Of a DNA stretch of 64,000 bases, positions 1 to 7,201 are shown in pieces; position 1 is the stretch's first letter; each line of letters opens with the position of its first letter. Position numbers and translations under genes: made by a program. Under the pieces are notes generated by a model. That model worked only from the letters and a program-made list of their open reading frames with translations. It did no database searches and was not told the origin of the DNA. Source of the DNA: an uncultured Hungatella sp. (GTDB taxonomy: Bacteria > Bacillota > Clostridia > Lachnospirales > Lachnospiraceae); contig CAJUFP010000005.1 of the NCBI GenBank assembly GCA_910585645.1, positions 1 through 64,000 on the forward strand. Reading direction: 5' to 3'.

Positions 1-570
1 TCCATGGCATAAATTCACCCGGACAGGACCATCCTTCCCTTCTCTGACTGGCAAAGGCAGGATTCGCTGGCCAAGGTTTGCTCACTTCAGGTGGTTCCGG
101 TAGGGGACGTTGCCGCAACTTTGTAGCGAGGAAATAGCTGCTTTTTATGGCCTAAGGACACATGTACGCACTATCCAGGATTTAAGTGAAGAGGTGCTGG
201 AATCCACACCGCCGTGGGGGCCGAGACGGTCCTATCTCCGCCAGGGGCGGTGCCGTCCAGGCCACAGGCAGGACTACAACAGTACAGACACGATTAATAC
301 TTTATTTTTTCTTGTATTTATGATTGCCATGTTCTTGGTATTGGCAAAGGCCGGTTCATAACCTTTGTTTGTCACGGCAGTATCTTGAAGAATCTCGGAA
401 AAGCCTATAAAATCAATGATAGTGCGGCTCAATGAGGTGCTTACTACACCACTGCTACACCATGCAGCTTTCTTTTATGAAAAGGACTGCCGCTTTTTAG
501 GAAGATTATGCACCTTCCCACAGTGCCGACTACTACGGAACTCCCCCCTATCTTTCTTTTATAAAACAAA
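1..570. other. Gene-poor segment, probable mobile-element debris
   Basis: I see no gene I can support here. The longest open frame (110-361, +) has no ribosome site and resembles no family I know. A short stretch around 385-435 reads as plausible protein but stops after fewer than 20 codons. The segment sits directly upstream of a MarR/MATE pair that looks acquired, so decayed mobile-element sequence is my best guess, without direct proof. Confidence 0.3.
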
Positions 571-604
571 ATCAAAAGCAAGGTATTGACATCTTGCTTT
601 TGAT
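571..604. promoter_or_regulatory. 12-bp inverted repeat, candidate MarR operator
   Basis: The arms ATCAAAAGCAAG (571-582) and CTTGCTTTTGAT (593-604) are perfect inverted repeats separated by 10 bp. They overlap the -35 box (586-591) and most of the spacer of the promoter in front of the MarR gene. That arrangement suits autorepression by the downstream MarR protein. Part of the arm, TTGCTTTTGA, recurs at 1211-1220 just upstream of the MATE gene. Confidence 0.7.
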
Positions 605-614
605 GTGCTATGAT
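586..614 (+). promoter_or_regulatory. Near-consensus sigma-70 promoter of the MarR/MATE pair
   Basis: TTGACA (586-591) and TATGAT (609-614) are separated by 17 bp. Transcription should begin near 621. That excludes the ATG at 620 as the start of the MarR gene and supports the TTG at 644, which has its own ribosome site. Confidence 0.8.
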
Positions 615-643
615 ACCCCATGAAAGGAAAAGGAGGTGCTGAA

Positions 644-1069
644 TTGAACGATAACCTTACCAGCGGGCAACTCATAAAACAGCTCCATGACGCAATCGAA
701 AGACAGGCAAATAATTCCTTGCGTCAGAACGACTTGACTATGGTTCAGGTATGGGTGCTGCTGTCACTGAACGAAAAAGACGAAAAGACCTACTCATTCA
801 AAGAACTGGAACGCATTTTAGGGGTAGCACAATCTACTTGTGCCGGAATCGTAAACAGGCTTGCATTAAAGAAACTGGTTGACTGTTTTACCGACCCAAA
901 CGACAAGCGAATGAAACTTGTCCGAATTACCCCGGCAGGTGAAAAATGCTGCCAGGACGCTATACAGAATAGCAGAAAAGTGGAGCAAACCATGTTTCAC
1001 GGACTATCTGAAGAAGAACAGGCCATGTTTCACAGTCTGCTCCAAAGGATATACGAGAACATGAAATAA
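644..1069 (+). CDS. MarR-family transcriptional regulator
   Basis: The product is a 141-residue winged-helix protein of usual MarR length. The recognition-helix region (ERILGVAQSTCAGIVNRL) is followed by the wing (DPNDKRMKLVRITPAG), which is typical of the family. I chose the TTG at 644 because AGGAGG (631-636) lies 7 nt upstream, whereas the ATG at 620 lies at or before the predicted transcription start. The gene is followed by a MATE transporter on the same strand. MarR proteins often repress an adjacent efflux pump until they bind a small ligand, and the inverted repeat over the promoter fits autoregulation. The ligand cannot be read from the sequence. By eye the gene is more AT-rich than the downstream chromosome, which suggests acquisition. 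Confidence 0.85.
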   Translation: MNDNLTSGQLIKQLHDAIERQANNSLRQNDLTMVQVWVLLSLNEKDEKTYSFKELERILGVAQSTCAGIVNRLALKKLVDCFTDPNDKRMKLVRITPAGEKCCQDAIQNSRKVEQTMFHGLSEEEQAMFHSLLQRIYENMK

Positions 1070-1094
1070 ATGCCCGCCAGACTCGCGGGCATTT
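1068..1094 (+). terminator. Hairpin after marR, attenuator or weak terminator
   Basis: A perfect 10-bp stem, AAATGCCCGC (1068-1077) with GCGGGCATTT (1085-1094), has a 7-nt loop and overlaps the MarR stop codon. No long T run follows, so termination may be partial. A second small stem (ACCCG 1169-1173 / CGGGT 1182-1186) and GCTTG/CAAGC (1209-1213/1221-1225) lie in the leader of the MATE gene, so this intergenic stretch may control transporter expression. Confidence 0.5.
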
Positions 1095-1243
1095 ATCCCA
1101 AACAAATTGATAGCATGCTTTCATAAAAGACTGATGAAGAATCAAAAAGAGGATTGCCGTTGATAGAAACCCGTTATAAAGCGGGTATTTATAAAAATCA
1201 ATTCAATAGCTTGCTTTTGACAAGCATACAAGGAGGAAAATTT

Positions 1244-2608
1244 ATGGAACAGAAATCACTGGAAGTATTTGAATCAATGCCCGTACCCAAAGCAGTATTC
1301 AAGAACGCCTTGCCCGCTATGGCGGCTATGCTCATGGTATTAGTCTACAATCTGGCTGATACATTCTTTATCGGTCAGACCCATGACGCATTACAGGTTG
1401 CCGCAGTTTCCCTTGCAACGCCTGTATTTCTGATGTTTATGGCAGTAGGAACCGTGTTCGGAATGGGTGGCACTTCGGTTATCTCCCGTGCGTTGGGAGA
1501 GGGAAGAAAGGACTATGCAAAGAAAGTATGCTCTTTCTGTATGTGGGGCTGCGTGATTGTGGGTGTGGTTATGGCGGCTCTGTTCTTGATTTTTATGGAG
1601 CAGATACTTTCCCTGATCGGGGCAAGTTCCGATACATGGGATTTAGCGAAAACCTATCTGATGATTGTTGTATGCAGCGGGCCTTTTGTGCTTATCTCCA
1701 ACTGTTACGCCAATGTAATCCGTACAGAGGGAGAATCGGGGCGGGCTTGTATGGGGCAGCTTTTAGGAAACCTGCTGAACGTAGTTCTTGACCCGATTAT
1801 GATTTTAGGTTTTGGGTGGAATATCGCCGGGGCTGCTATCGCCACCGTGATCGGGAACGTGTTCGGGGCAGGATATTACATTTCCTATTTTCTCCGTGGA
1901 AAATCAAGCCTTAGTGTCCGGCTGAAAGATTTTACCTTAAGGGAAAAGGTTTGCAGCAGCGTGCTTGCCATTGGCGTACCCGCCGCATTAGGCTCTATGC
2001 TGATGAGCGTTTCACAAATCATTATCAACAGCCAAATGGCAGAATACGGCGATATGGCGATTGCCGGAATGGGCGTTGCGATGAAAGTTGTAACGATAAC
2101 AGGCATGGTATGTATTGGGCTGGGGCAGGGCGTACAGCCTCTGCTGGGATATTGTGTAGGCGCGAAGCTATGGAAACGGTTCAAGGACGTGTTTAAGTTC
2201 TCTTTCATTTTTTCCTTCATTTTAGGCGTTGTCTTGACCGTGATCTGCTACCTGTTTACAAACCAAATCGTCAGTGCATTTTTAGCTGATGTGACAGCCT
2301 TTGATTACGCCGTCCAGTTTGCGAAAATCTTACTTACAACGAGTCCAATTTTCGGTGTGTTCTATGTCCTTACCAACGCTTTACAAGCTATGGGAGCAGC
2401 CACCGCTTCGTTGGTTATCAATTTGAGCCGACAGGGAATCATTTTCATTCCCGTCCTGTTCATTCTGAAAGCAGTCTTAGGACTTACCGGGTTAGTTTGG
2501 GCGCAGCCGGTAGCCGACATTCTTTCGATATTGCTTGCGGCTGTTTTGTATGTCAACACATACAAAAAGTTAAGTATACAGAAAACCGAAACGCCAAGTG
2601 AAGCATAA
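1244..2608 (+). CDS. MATE-family multidrug efflux transporter
   Basis: The product is a 454-residue membrane protein with about twelve hydrophobic segments in two similar halves, as expected for the MATE family, which exports cationic drugs using a sodium or proton gradient. Family-typical stretches include NLADTFFIGQ near the N-terminus, GMGGTSVISRALGEG near residue 75 and GQGVQPLLGYCVGA in the second half. I chose the ATG at 1244 because AGGAGG lies 7 nt upstream. The frame is open back to 1154, but that start has no ribosome site and would translate through leader hairpins. It follows the MarR gene on the same strand, so it is probably that repressor's target. The substrate is unknown. Confidence 0.9.
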   Translation: MEQKSLEVFESMPVPKAVFKNALPAMAAMLMVLVYNLADTFFIGQTHDALQVAAVSLATPVFLMFMAVGTVFGMGGTSVISRALGEGRKDYAKKVCSFCMWGCVIVGVVMAALFLIFMEQILSLIGASSDTWDLAKTYLMIVVCSGPFVLISNCYANVIRTEGESGRACMGQLLGNLLNVVLDPIMILGFGWNIAGAAIATVIGNVFGAGYYISYFLRGKSSLSVRLKDFTLREKVCSSVLAIGVPAALGSMLMSVSQIIINSQMAEYGDMAIAGMGVAMKVVTITGMVCIGLGQGVQPLLGYCVGAKLWKRFKDVFKFSFIFSFILGVVLTVICYLFTNQIVSAFLADVTAFDYAVQFAKILLTTSPIFGVFYVLTNALQAMGAATASLVINLSRQGIIFIPVLFILKAVLGLTGLVWAQPVADILSILLAAVLYVNTYKKLSIQKTETPSEA

Positions 2609-2664
2609 GAAATCAGGAAAACATAGCGATTGAGAGGAAAAAGAAATGCCATGAATGATCCCTT

Positions 2665-2841
2665 GAATATCTCACCGAGGAAAAGTTTTACCCGTTCAGC
2701 ACATCAGACACTTATTTCATAGACCCCTACAAGCAATACCTTGTTACGATATGCGGTCAGAGGGTTATCCTCACAAACGGGGAGCTTGCCGAAGCTCTGT
2801 CCTCTCTGCCGGGGATATTCGGTGGATGTATGCGTGGTTGA
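2665..2841 (+). pseudogene. Fragment of an unidentified, possibly mobile-element protein
   Basis: Codons 2665-2799 give about 45 residues of sensible protein (EYLTEEKFYPFSTSDTYFID and onward to GQRVILTNGELAEAL) with no start codon. The frame ends at a TGA by 2841. It resembles the C-terminal regions of small proteins from Firmicutes conjugative elements, but I cannot name the family securely. It runs straight into the ATPase remnant in another frame, so the junction looks like a deletion or recombination scar. Confidence 0.4.
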
Positions 2842-3259
2842 TATTTTTGAGACAAATGGGGAAGGGAAGAGGAAGAAAGCCAGCTGTGAGATGGATTTTG
2901 TTGTCAACAAAGGCGTGAAGAAGTATGATATCCAGTCCGCCCTAGAGCGTGTTTGAAAATTCATTCCCGCCATCTGCACGCCCCACTTTGCGGTATATTT
3001 GGCCCTCATTCGGTCAGCGTAGCCTACTACGCCTTCCTCATTCGGGCCAAATCTCCCACAAACTGTGTCGCGCACCTGACGGAAAGCAATTTTCAAACAC
3101 GCTCTAACCCTTGACAGCGCCCAGAAGGAAAAGACGGAGCTTCGGCCGCTGCTTGGCGTCAGGGACTTTTTCCGGAAGGTCATTGTCACGAAGAGCGGAA
3201 AGAAACCGTGGCTGGATGAAGCGATAGAAACTGCAGAAAAATACTTAATCGGCTCTTGA
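2798..3259 (+). pseudogene. C-terminal remnant of a DUF4143-type ATPase, split by a MITE
   Basis: After removal of the 160-bp element at 2945-3104 and one TA duplicate, the frame reads continuously from RGYSVDVCVVDIFE through EMDFVVNKGVKKYDIQSAL to RPLLGVRDFFRKVIV and stops at 3257-3259. The pattern of a conserved D in xxDFV-NKG followed by YDIQSAL and KxIV is the C-terminal nuclease-like part of the AAA ATPase/DUF4143 family common in gut Clostridia. The N-terminal ATPase domain is absent, so the gene was already dead or truncated. The last residues (KSGKKPWLDE, then AIETAEKYLIGS) diverge from the family end. Confidence 0.65.
2945..3104. mobile_element. 160-bp palindromic MITE with TA target duplication
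   Basis: The ends are perfect 17-bp inverted repeats (GAGCGTGTTTGAAAATT at 2945-2961 and its complement at 3088-3104), flanked by TA at 2943-2944 and 3105-3106. The interior is also symmetric: ATTTGGCCC (2997-3005) pairs with GGGCCAAAT (3044-3052), and GCGTAG/CTACGC surround the 4-nt centre CCTA at 3023-3026. Every pair is centred on 3024.5, so the element is one long hairpin. Excision at TA restores an open ATPase frame. The TA duplication suggests mobilisation in trans by an IS630/Tc1-mariner-type transposase, which is inference. It has no coding capacity. Confidence 0.85.
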
Positions 3260-3283
3260 CTTTTCAGGCCAATGTAGTATGAT
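3256..3283 (+). promoter_or_regulatory. Promoter of the second MarR gene
   Basis: TTGACT (3256-3261) and TATGAT (3278-3283) are separated by 16 bp. The palindromic operator at 3286-3303 begins 2 bp after the -10 box and so covers the predicted start of transcription. Confidence 0.65.
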
Positions 3284-3285
3284 AA

Positions 3286-3303
3286 TAACTAGAATTCTAG
3301 TTA
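3286..3303. promoter_or_regulatory. Operator O1, 18-bp perfect palindrome
   Basis: TAACTAGAATTCTAGTTA is a perfect palindrome placed just after the -10 box of the regulator promoter. Its 12-bp core CTAGAATTCTAG occurs twice more, at 3942-3953 and 4010-4021, in front of the molybdenum hydroxylase operon. Three copies within about 730 bp, all beside this regulator and its neighbour, make it the probable binding site of the MarR protein encoded here. Confidence 0.8.
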
Positions 3304-3351
3304 ATGGAAGCGTCGAGGAAAAACAGAGACATAAAGCGGGAGGCTTTGGCA

Positions 3352-3840
3352 GTGCAAAAAGAGAGCGCAAATAAGGATGAATTGACGGAGAAAAGCATTA
3401 TGGGAAAACTGGAAAAGCTGAATCACAAGATGAAGCGGCAGCTGGCCAGAAAGTTTCAGAGCGGTTCTCCCCTGTCCTGCGTTCAGGCCGTCAGCCTCCA
3501 CTTTATCATGACAGAGTCCAAAAACGGGGATGTGTTTACCAAGGATCTGGAGGAGTTTCTGGACATAAAGAGTTCGTCGGCCACCAGCCTGGTGAACTAT
3601 CTGGAGAAGTTCGGGTATATCCGCAGGGAACCTCTGGCGGAGGACGGCAGATATCGGAGGCTGGTTCTGACAGACCGGGCCAGGGATATTGAGCCTGAGT
3701 TGAATCAGACCATTGACGACTATATTTACAGCAAGTTTGTGGGGTTTACCGGGGAGGAACTGGAAACCCTGGAGTTTCTCCTGGACAAGATGCTGGCCAA
3801 TGTTAGTACAGCTTTGCCTAAATTCCGGTGAATAGATCAC
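3352..3840 (+). CDS. MarR-family regulator of the molybdenum hydroxylase operon
   Basis: The product is a 162-residue winged-helix protein. The helix-turn-helix (LEEFLDIKSSSATSLVNYL) and wing (REPLAEDGRYRRLVLTDRA) match the MarR fold. I chose the GTG at 3352 because GGGAGG (3338-3343) lies 8 nt upstream. The frame is open to an ATG at 3304 that abuts the operator and has no ribosome site; an ATG at 3400 with a weaker GGAG is also possible. Its promoter carries a perfect palindromic operator, and two more copies of the core lie between this gene and the downstream oxidoreductase. I infer autoregulation plus control of that operon, probably in response to an aromatic or heterocyclic substrate. 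Confidence 0.85.
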
Positions 3841-3933
3841 CTGCCATCAGCGCCCTTAAGCGCGCCTGCAATGCTGTACAGATCCCTGTTTCGAAAGCCG
3901 GGAATAAAAGATATATTGGGATTGAAACTGTGG

Positions 3934-4030
3934 CTAAATACCTAGAATTCTAGTTAAATGCCGTGAAACGTCAGGCAGTTTTCTGCCTGAACAATATTTG
4001 CCTAAATACCTAGAATTCTAGTTATATGCC
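3934..4030. promoter_or_regulatory. Tandem operators O2 and O3 flanking a hairpin
   Basis: Two near-identical copies of a segment of about 29 bp, starting CTAAATACCTAGAATTCTAG, lie at 3934-3962 and 4002-4030, 68 bp apart. Each contains the 12-bp palindrome (3942-3953 and 4010-4021) shared with operator O1. Between them is a perfect 8-bp hairpin, TCAGGCAG (3971-3978) and CTGCCTGA (3983-3990), with a TTTT loop. I could not place a convincing promoter, but O3 ends about 115 bp before the first structural gene. Two sites spaced by roughly 6.5 helical turns could allow cooperative or looping repression. Confidence 0.7.
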
Positions 4031-4135
4031 ATATGTTTCTCAACCAAGGGAATGGATTGGCCTTTGATCAAAATCCGGGGAACTAGAACCTGTAAGAATG
4101 TTATGAGATCAGACGAGAAAGGAAGGGAAGGAAAC

Positions 4136-4855
4136 GTGAGTGGAAAAGTATCGCGGCGTGATTTTCTGAAGGCCGGGGGAGCCGGCCTGGCGGGGGTGGC
4201 ATTTTCCGCCCTGGGGATCGGCACGGTCCTGGGCAGTGAGACAGAGGCAGCCTCCGGCGGGGAGAAAAAAGTTGTGGAGGAGCTGACCTACGTGTGTCCC
4301 GTTTGCGGGGAGAGGGCAGGGGATTTTCAGTCTCTTAAAAAGCATTTTGAAGAGAAGCACTCCCAGGTGGAGGCGCCTGCCAGCATGGTGCTGCGCATCA
4401 ACGGGGCTGACGTGGAGGTGTTTGTGGAGGACCACTGGACCCTGCGGGAGACTCTCCAGAGGGCCGTGGGCCTTACGGGCAATGCCAAGGAGATGTGCGA
4501 TCGGGGCGGGTGCGGTTCCTGCACCGTGCTCATAGACGGGAAGCCGGCCCTGTCCTGCACCACCCTGGCGGTGGAGTGCAGGGGGAGGGAGATCGAGACG
4601 TCGGAGGGCATTGCCGCTGACCCCAAGTACCGCCCGCTGGTGGAGGCCTATGTAAAGTACGATGCCAGCCAGTGCGGGTACTGCACGCCGGGCCAGTTTA
4701 CGGTGGCAAAGTACATACTGACCAAGTACCCGGACCCGACGGAGGAGCAGATCCGGACGGAGCTGTCCGGGAATATCTGCCGCTGCGGCACCTATTCCCG
4801 CCACGTACAGGCCATACAGGAGGCGGCAAAAGCCATAAAGGGAGGTAAGAGCTGA
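4136..4855 (+). CDS. Tat-exported 2Fe-2S subunit of a molybdenum hydroxylase, with a C2H2 motif
   Basis: This is the small iron-sulfur subunit of a xanthine dehydrogenase/aldehyde oxidase-type enzyme. From the GTG at 4136 (239 residues) it has a twin-arginine signal (SRRDFLK, residues 6-12) and a hydrophobic stretch. A classic C2H2 pattern follows: C54-x2-C57-x12-H70-x4-H75. After that come the plant-type ferredoxin domain (C121, C126, C129, C141) and the second 2Fe-2S domain (C180, C183, C215, C217). The C2H2 insert is not part of the usual fold, where about 160 residues suffice. The purine-rich tract before the GTG serves as ribosome site; an ATG at 4103 in frame is the alternative. The stop overlaps the next start by one base, so the two are translationally coupled. 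The Tat signal implies that the assembled complex works outside the membrane. Confidence 0.85.
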   Translation: MSGKVSRRDFLKAGGAGLAGVAFSALGIGTVLGSETEAASGGEKKVVEELTYVCPVCGERAGDFQSLKKHFEEKHSQVEAPASMVLRINGADVEVFVEDHWTLRETLQRAVGLTGNAKEMCDRGGCGSCTVLIDGKPALSCTTLAVECRGREIETSEGIAADPKYRPLVEAYVKYDASQCGYCTPGQFTVAKYILTKYPDPTEEQIRTELSGNICRCGTYSRHVQAIQEAAKAIKGGKS

Positions 4856-7143
4856 TGGGAGAGACCAGCAAATGGGTTTTAGAGGGAACCAATGACGACC
4901 GCCAGGAGTTTAAGGTGGTGGGCACCTGGAATCATCCGGGAAGACAGTCCTGGGATATGGTCAGCGGCGCTGCCAAATATCCCACGGATTTATACAAGGA
5001 AGGGACGCTGACTGCCATGGCCCTCCGCTGTCCCTACGGCCACGCCAAGATCAAGAGCCTGGATATCACCGAGGCCCAAAAGCTTCCGGGGGTGAAACTG
5101 GTCCTGACCTATGAGGATGAGGAGCTGGCCTCCATGCCGGTGAACGTGCCGTCCTACTATGAGCTGGGCAAAAGCCCTCTTCTGGGGGATGAGGCGGAGT
5201 TTGAGGGGGATGAGTGCGGCGCCGTGGTGGTGGCGGACAGCGAGGAGACATGCCGTCAGGCCCTGGATCTTATAAAGGTGAAATGGGAGGTTCTCCCCTT
5301 TGTGCTGGACTGCCGGGAGGCGGGAAAGCCGGGAGCGCCCATTCTCCGGCCGGAGATGAACCCGGACAGCAACATGACGGGCAACACCTTCGGAGCTCCC
5401 ATAAAGTGGGAGATCGGAAATGTGGAGAAGGGCTTTAAGGAGGCGGACCACATCGAGGTTATCGAGTACGGCCGCCCTATGTGGAACCAGTTCCGCCCCA
5501 TGCCGCCTGCCTATTTCTCCTACTGGGACAATGACCCCTGGGGCAATCCAGACGGGGAGAAGATGTGCTATGTGACAAACCACGCCCATTTTCCCCTCAA
5601 CGGCCCTGCCATATCGGCATCCATGGGCATGGGCGTCCACGAGGACAAGGTGCGGGCCTTAAGTCCTTACATGGCGGCCCGGTACTGTGATTTTGTGGAG
5701 AAAAGAGGAGCCCAGCTGGCGCCTGTGCTGTCAAAGAGGCTGGGCGGCGTTCCCGTGCGGTGTGTCAGCACCCGCCGTCAGTCCTTTGACGCCAATGTGC
5801 CCCAGACCTTTTTCACGGTGCGCATCGGGTTTAAGAACGACGGGACTTTGGTGGCGGTACAGCTGAAAAATGTCCACCAGACAGGGGCAAGGGGAGGATA
5901 CGGGGACAAGACCCACGGCCATCTGGTGCTTCCGGCCAATGCCCAGGGCTTTAAGTCCACGTCCTGTCCCAACATCTACTCGGAGATGGAATACTATGTG
6001 ACCAACGGGGCCTGCACCACGGCGGACCCGGGCAAGGACTCCTGGGAGCCGGTAAACCTGGCATTTGCCAAGATCGCGGACACCCTGAACATGGATATCT
6101 CCGAGGTTATTATGAAAAATGTGAAGGTGACCAAGCCTTCTCTGGAGACCTGCATGGAGACAGGGAAAAAGGCTTTTAAATGGGAGGAAAAATGGCATCT
6201 TCCGGGGAAAAAGAAGCTGGCTGACGGCCGTTTTCACGGCATTGCGTGCCGCAGCTGCTGGTCCATGACCTGGGGAATGATTTCCTACAATATTAATCTG
6301 AGGATGAACACGGACGGCAAGATCTACATGCCGTACTCGGAAGCTCTCATCGGCACCTACTGGCCGGACGCGGTGCAGCTTGTCATTGCGGAGGAGATGG
6401 GCATGAAGCCGGAGGATGTGATCGTGTACTACGCGGCCAATTATCCCAACTGGCAGAAGGGCGACGCGGCGGACAGAGGCGCGACCTGCACCTGGGCTGC
6501 CAAGGAGGCGGCCATACAGCTGAAAAAACAGATACTGGAAACAGGGGCCGCCCTGTTTGGGGTGACGGAGGATGAGGTGGATCTGGTGGATTCCATGATC
6601 ACCTTAAAGGCTGATCCCACAAAGCAGATGTCCCTGGTGGGGATCGGGCAGCTGGCCGTGGGGTATTGCGGCAAGCCAAAGGTCCCGTTCCAGAATGACG
6701 TGATACGGACCATGAACGTGGATTTCTGCGAGGTGGCCGTGGACCCGGAGACCGGGCTGGTGGAGATACTGGACTACTGCGCGGCCCACGATTTCGGCAA
6801 ACTGATCCGCCCCTCCTCGGGCCTGGGGCAGCTGGAGATGGCTCTGACCATGGCCTCGGGAAGAGCGCTTCGGGAGGAGATCATCTGGGATAAAAATACA
6901 GGGGTTCTGTTAAATGGAAATATGTACGATTACAAGGTTCCCACATCCCTGGACCAGCCGGTTATTGACACGATTCCGGTGGAGACCAGGTGCGGCGGAG
7001 GGGCTTACGGTTCCACAGGAGTGGCCCACGCCCACTGTGACGCGGGGCTGGTGGGGCTGGCCATCCAGAACGCCATCGGCAAGTTTATCCCCATGGCTCC
7101 CTACACGCCGGATAAGATACTGGCGGCCCTGGGGCGGGTATGA
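4855..7143 (+). CDS. Molybdopterin-binding large subunit of a xanthine dehydrogenase-family enzyme
   Basis: The 762-residue protein has the N-terminal alpha/beta hammerhead domain (SGAAKYPTDLY near residue 40, then LPGVKLVLTYED) and the two molybdopterin-binding domains, close to the usual length. It is the hydroxylating subunit that should take electrons from a substrate and pass them to the 2Fe-2S and FAD subunits encoded on either side. Two family motifs look altered. The region usually reading GAFRGxG is GACTTADPGKD. The C-terminal KGxGE loop, which carries the catalytic glutamate, reads RCGGGAYGSTG (from about residue 712). No acidic residue aligns there by eye. It has no Tat signal and would travel with the small subunit. 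GGAGG lies about 10 nt before the ATG. Substrate is unknown. Confidence 0.85.
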   Translation: MGETSKWVLEGTNDDRQEFKVVGTWNHPGRQSWDMVSGAAKYPTDLYKEGTLTAMALRCPYGHAKIKSLDITEAQKLPGVKLVLTYEDEELASMPVNVPSYYELGKSPLLGDEAEFEGDECGAVVVADSEETCRQALDLIKVKWEVLPFVLDCREAGKPGAPILRPEMNPDSNMTGNTFGAPIKWEIGNVEKGFKEADHIEVIEYGRPMWNQFRPMPPAYFSYWDNDPWGNPDGEKMCYVTNHAHFPLNGPAISASMGMGVHEDKVRALSPYMAARYCDFVEKRGAQLAPVLSKRLGGVPVRCVSTRRQSFDANVPQTFFTVRIGFKNDGTLVAVQLKNVHQTGARGGYGDKTHGHLVLPANAQGFKSTSCPNIYSEMEYYVTNGACTTADPGKDSWEPVNLAFAKIADTLNMDISEVIMKNVKVTKPSLETCMETGKKAFKWEEKWHLPGKKKLADGRFHGIACRSCWSMTWGMISYNINLRMNTDGKIYMPYSEALIGTYWPDAVQLVIAEEMGMKPEDVIVYYAANYPNWQKGDAADRGATCTWAAKEAAIQLKKQILETGAALFGVTEDEVDLVDSMITLKADPTKQMSLVGIGQLAVGYCGKPKVPFQNDVIRTMNVDFCEVAVDPETGLVEILDYCAAHDFGKLIRPSSGLGQLEMALTMASGRALREEIIWDKNTGVLLNGNMYDYKVPTSLDQPVIDTIPVETRCGGGAYGSTGVAHAHCDAGLVGLAIQNAIGKFIPMAPYTPDKILAALGRV

Positions 7144-7201
7144 GCTACGGTGTTGGGACTCTGGGAACGCAGGGAGATTTTCGGAAAGGAGAAGGAAGAA
7201 C

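Noticed and set aside
110..361. 83-codon frame near the left edge
   Set aside because: No ribosome site, no recognisable protein character, and the surrounding region looks like debris.
2704..3189. 161-codon minus-strand frame across the MITE
   Set aside because: It runs over the ATPase remnant and the palindrome in antisense and has no ribosome site.
4109..4804. 231-codon minus-strand frame opposite the 2Fe-2S subunit
   Set aside because: The plus strand has all family motifs; the minus frame is a shadow.
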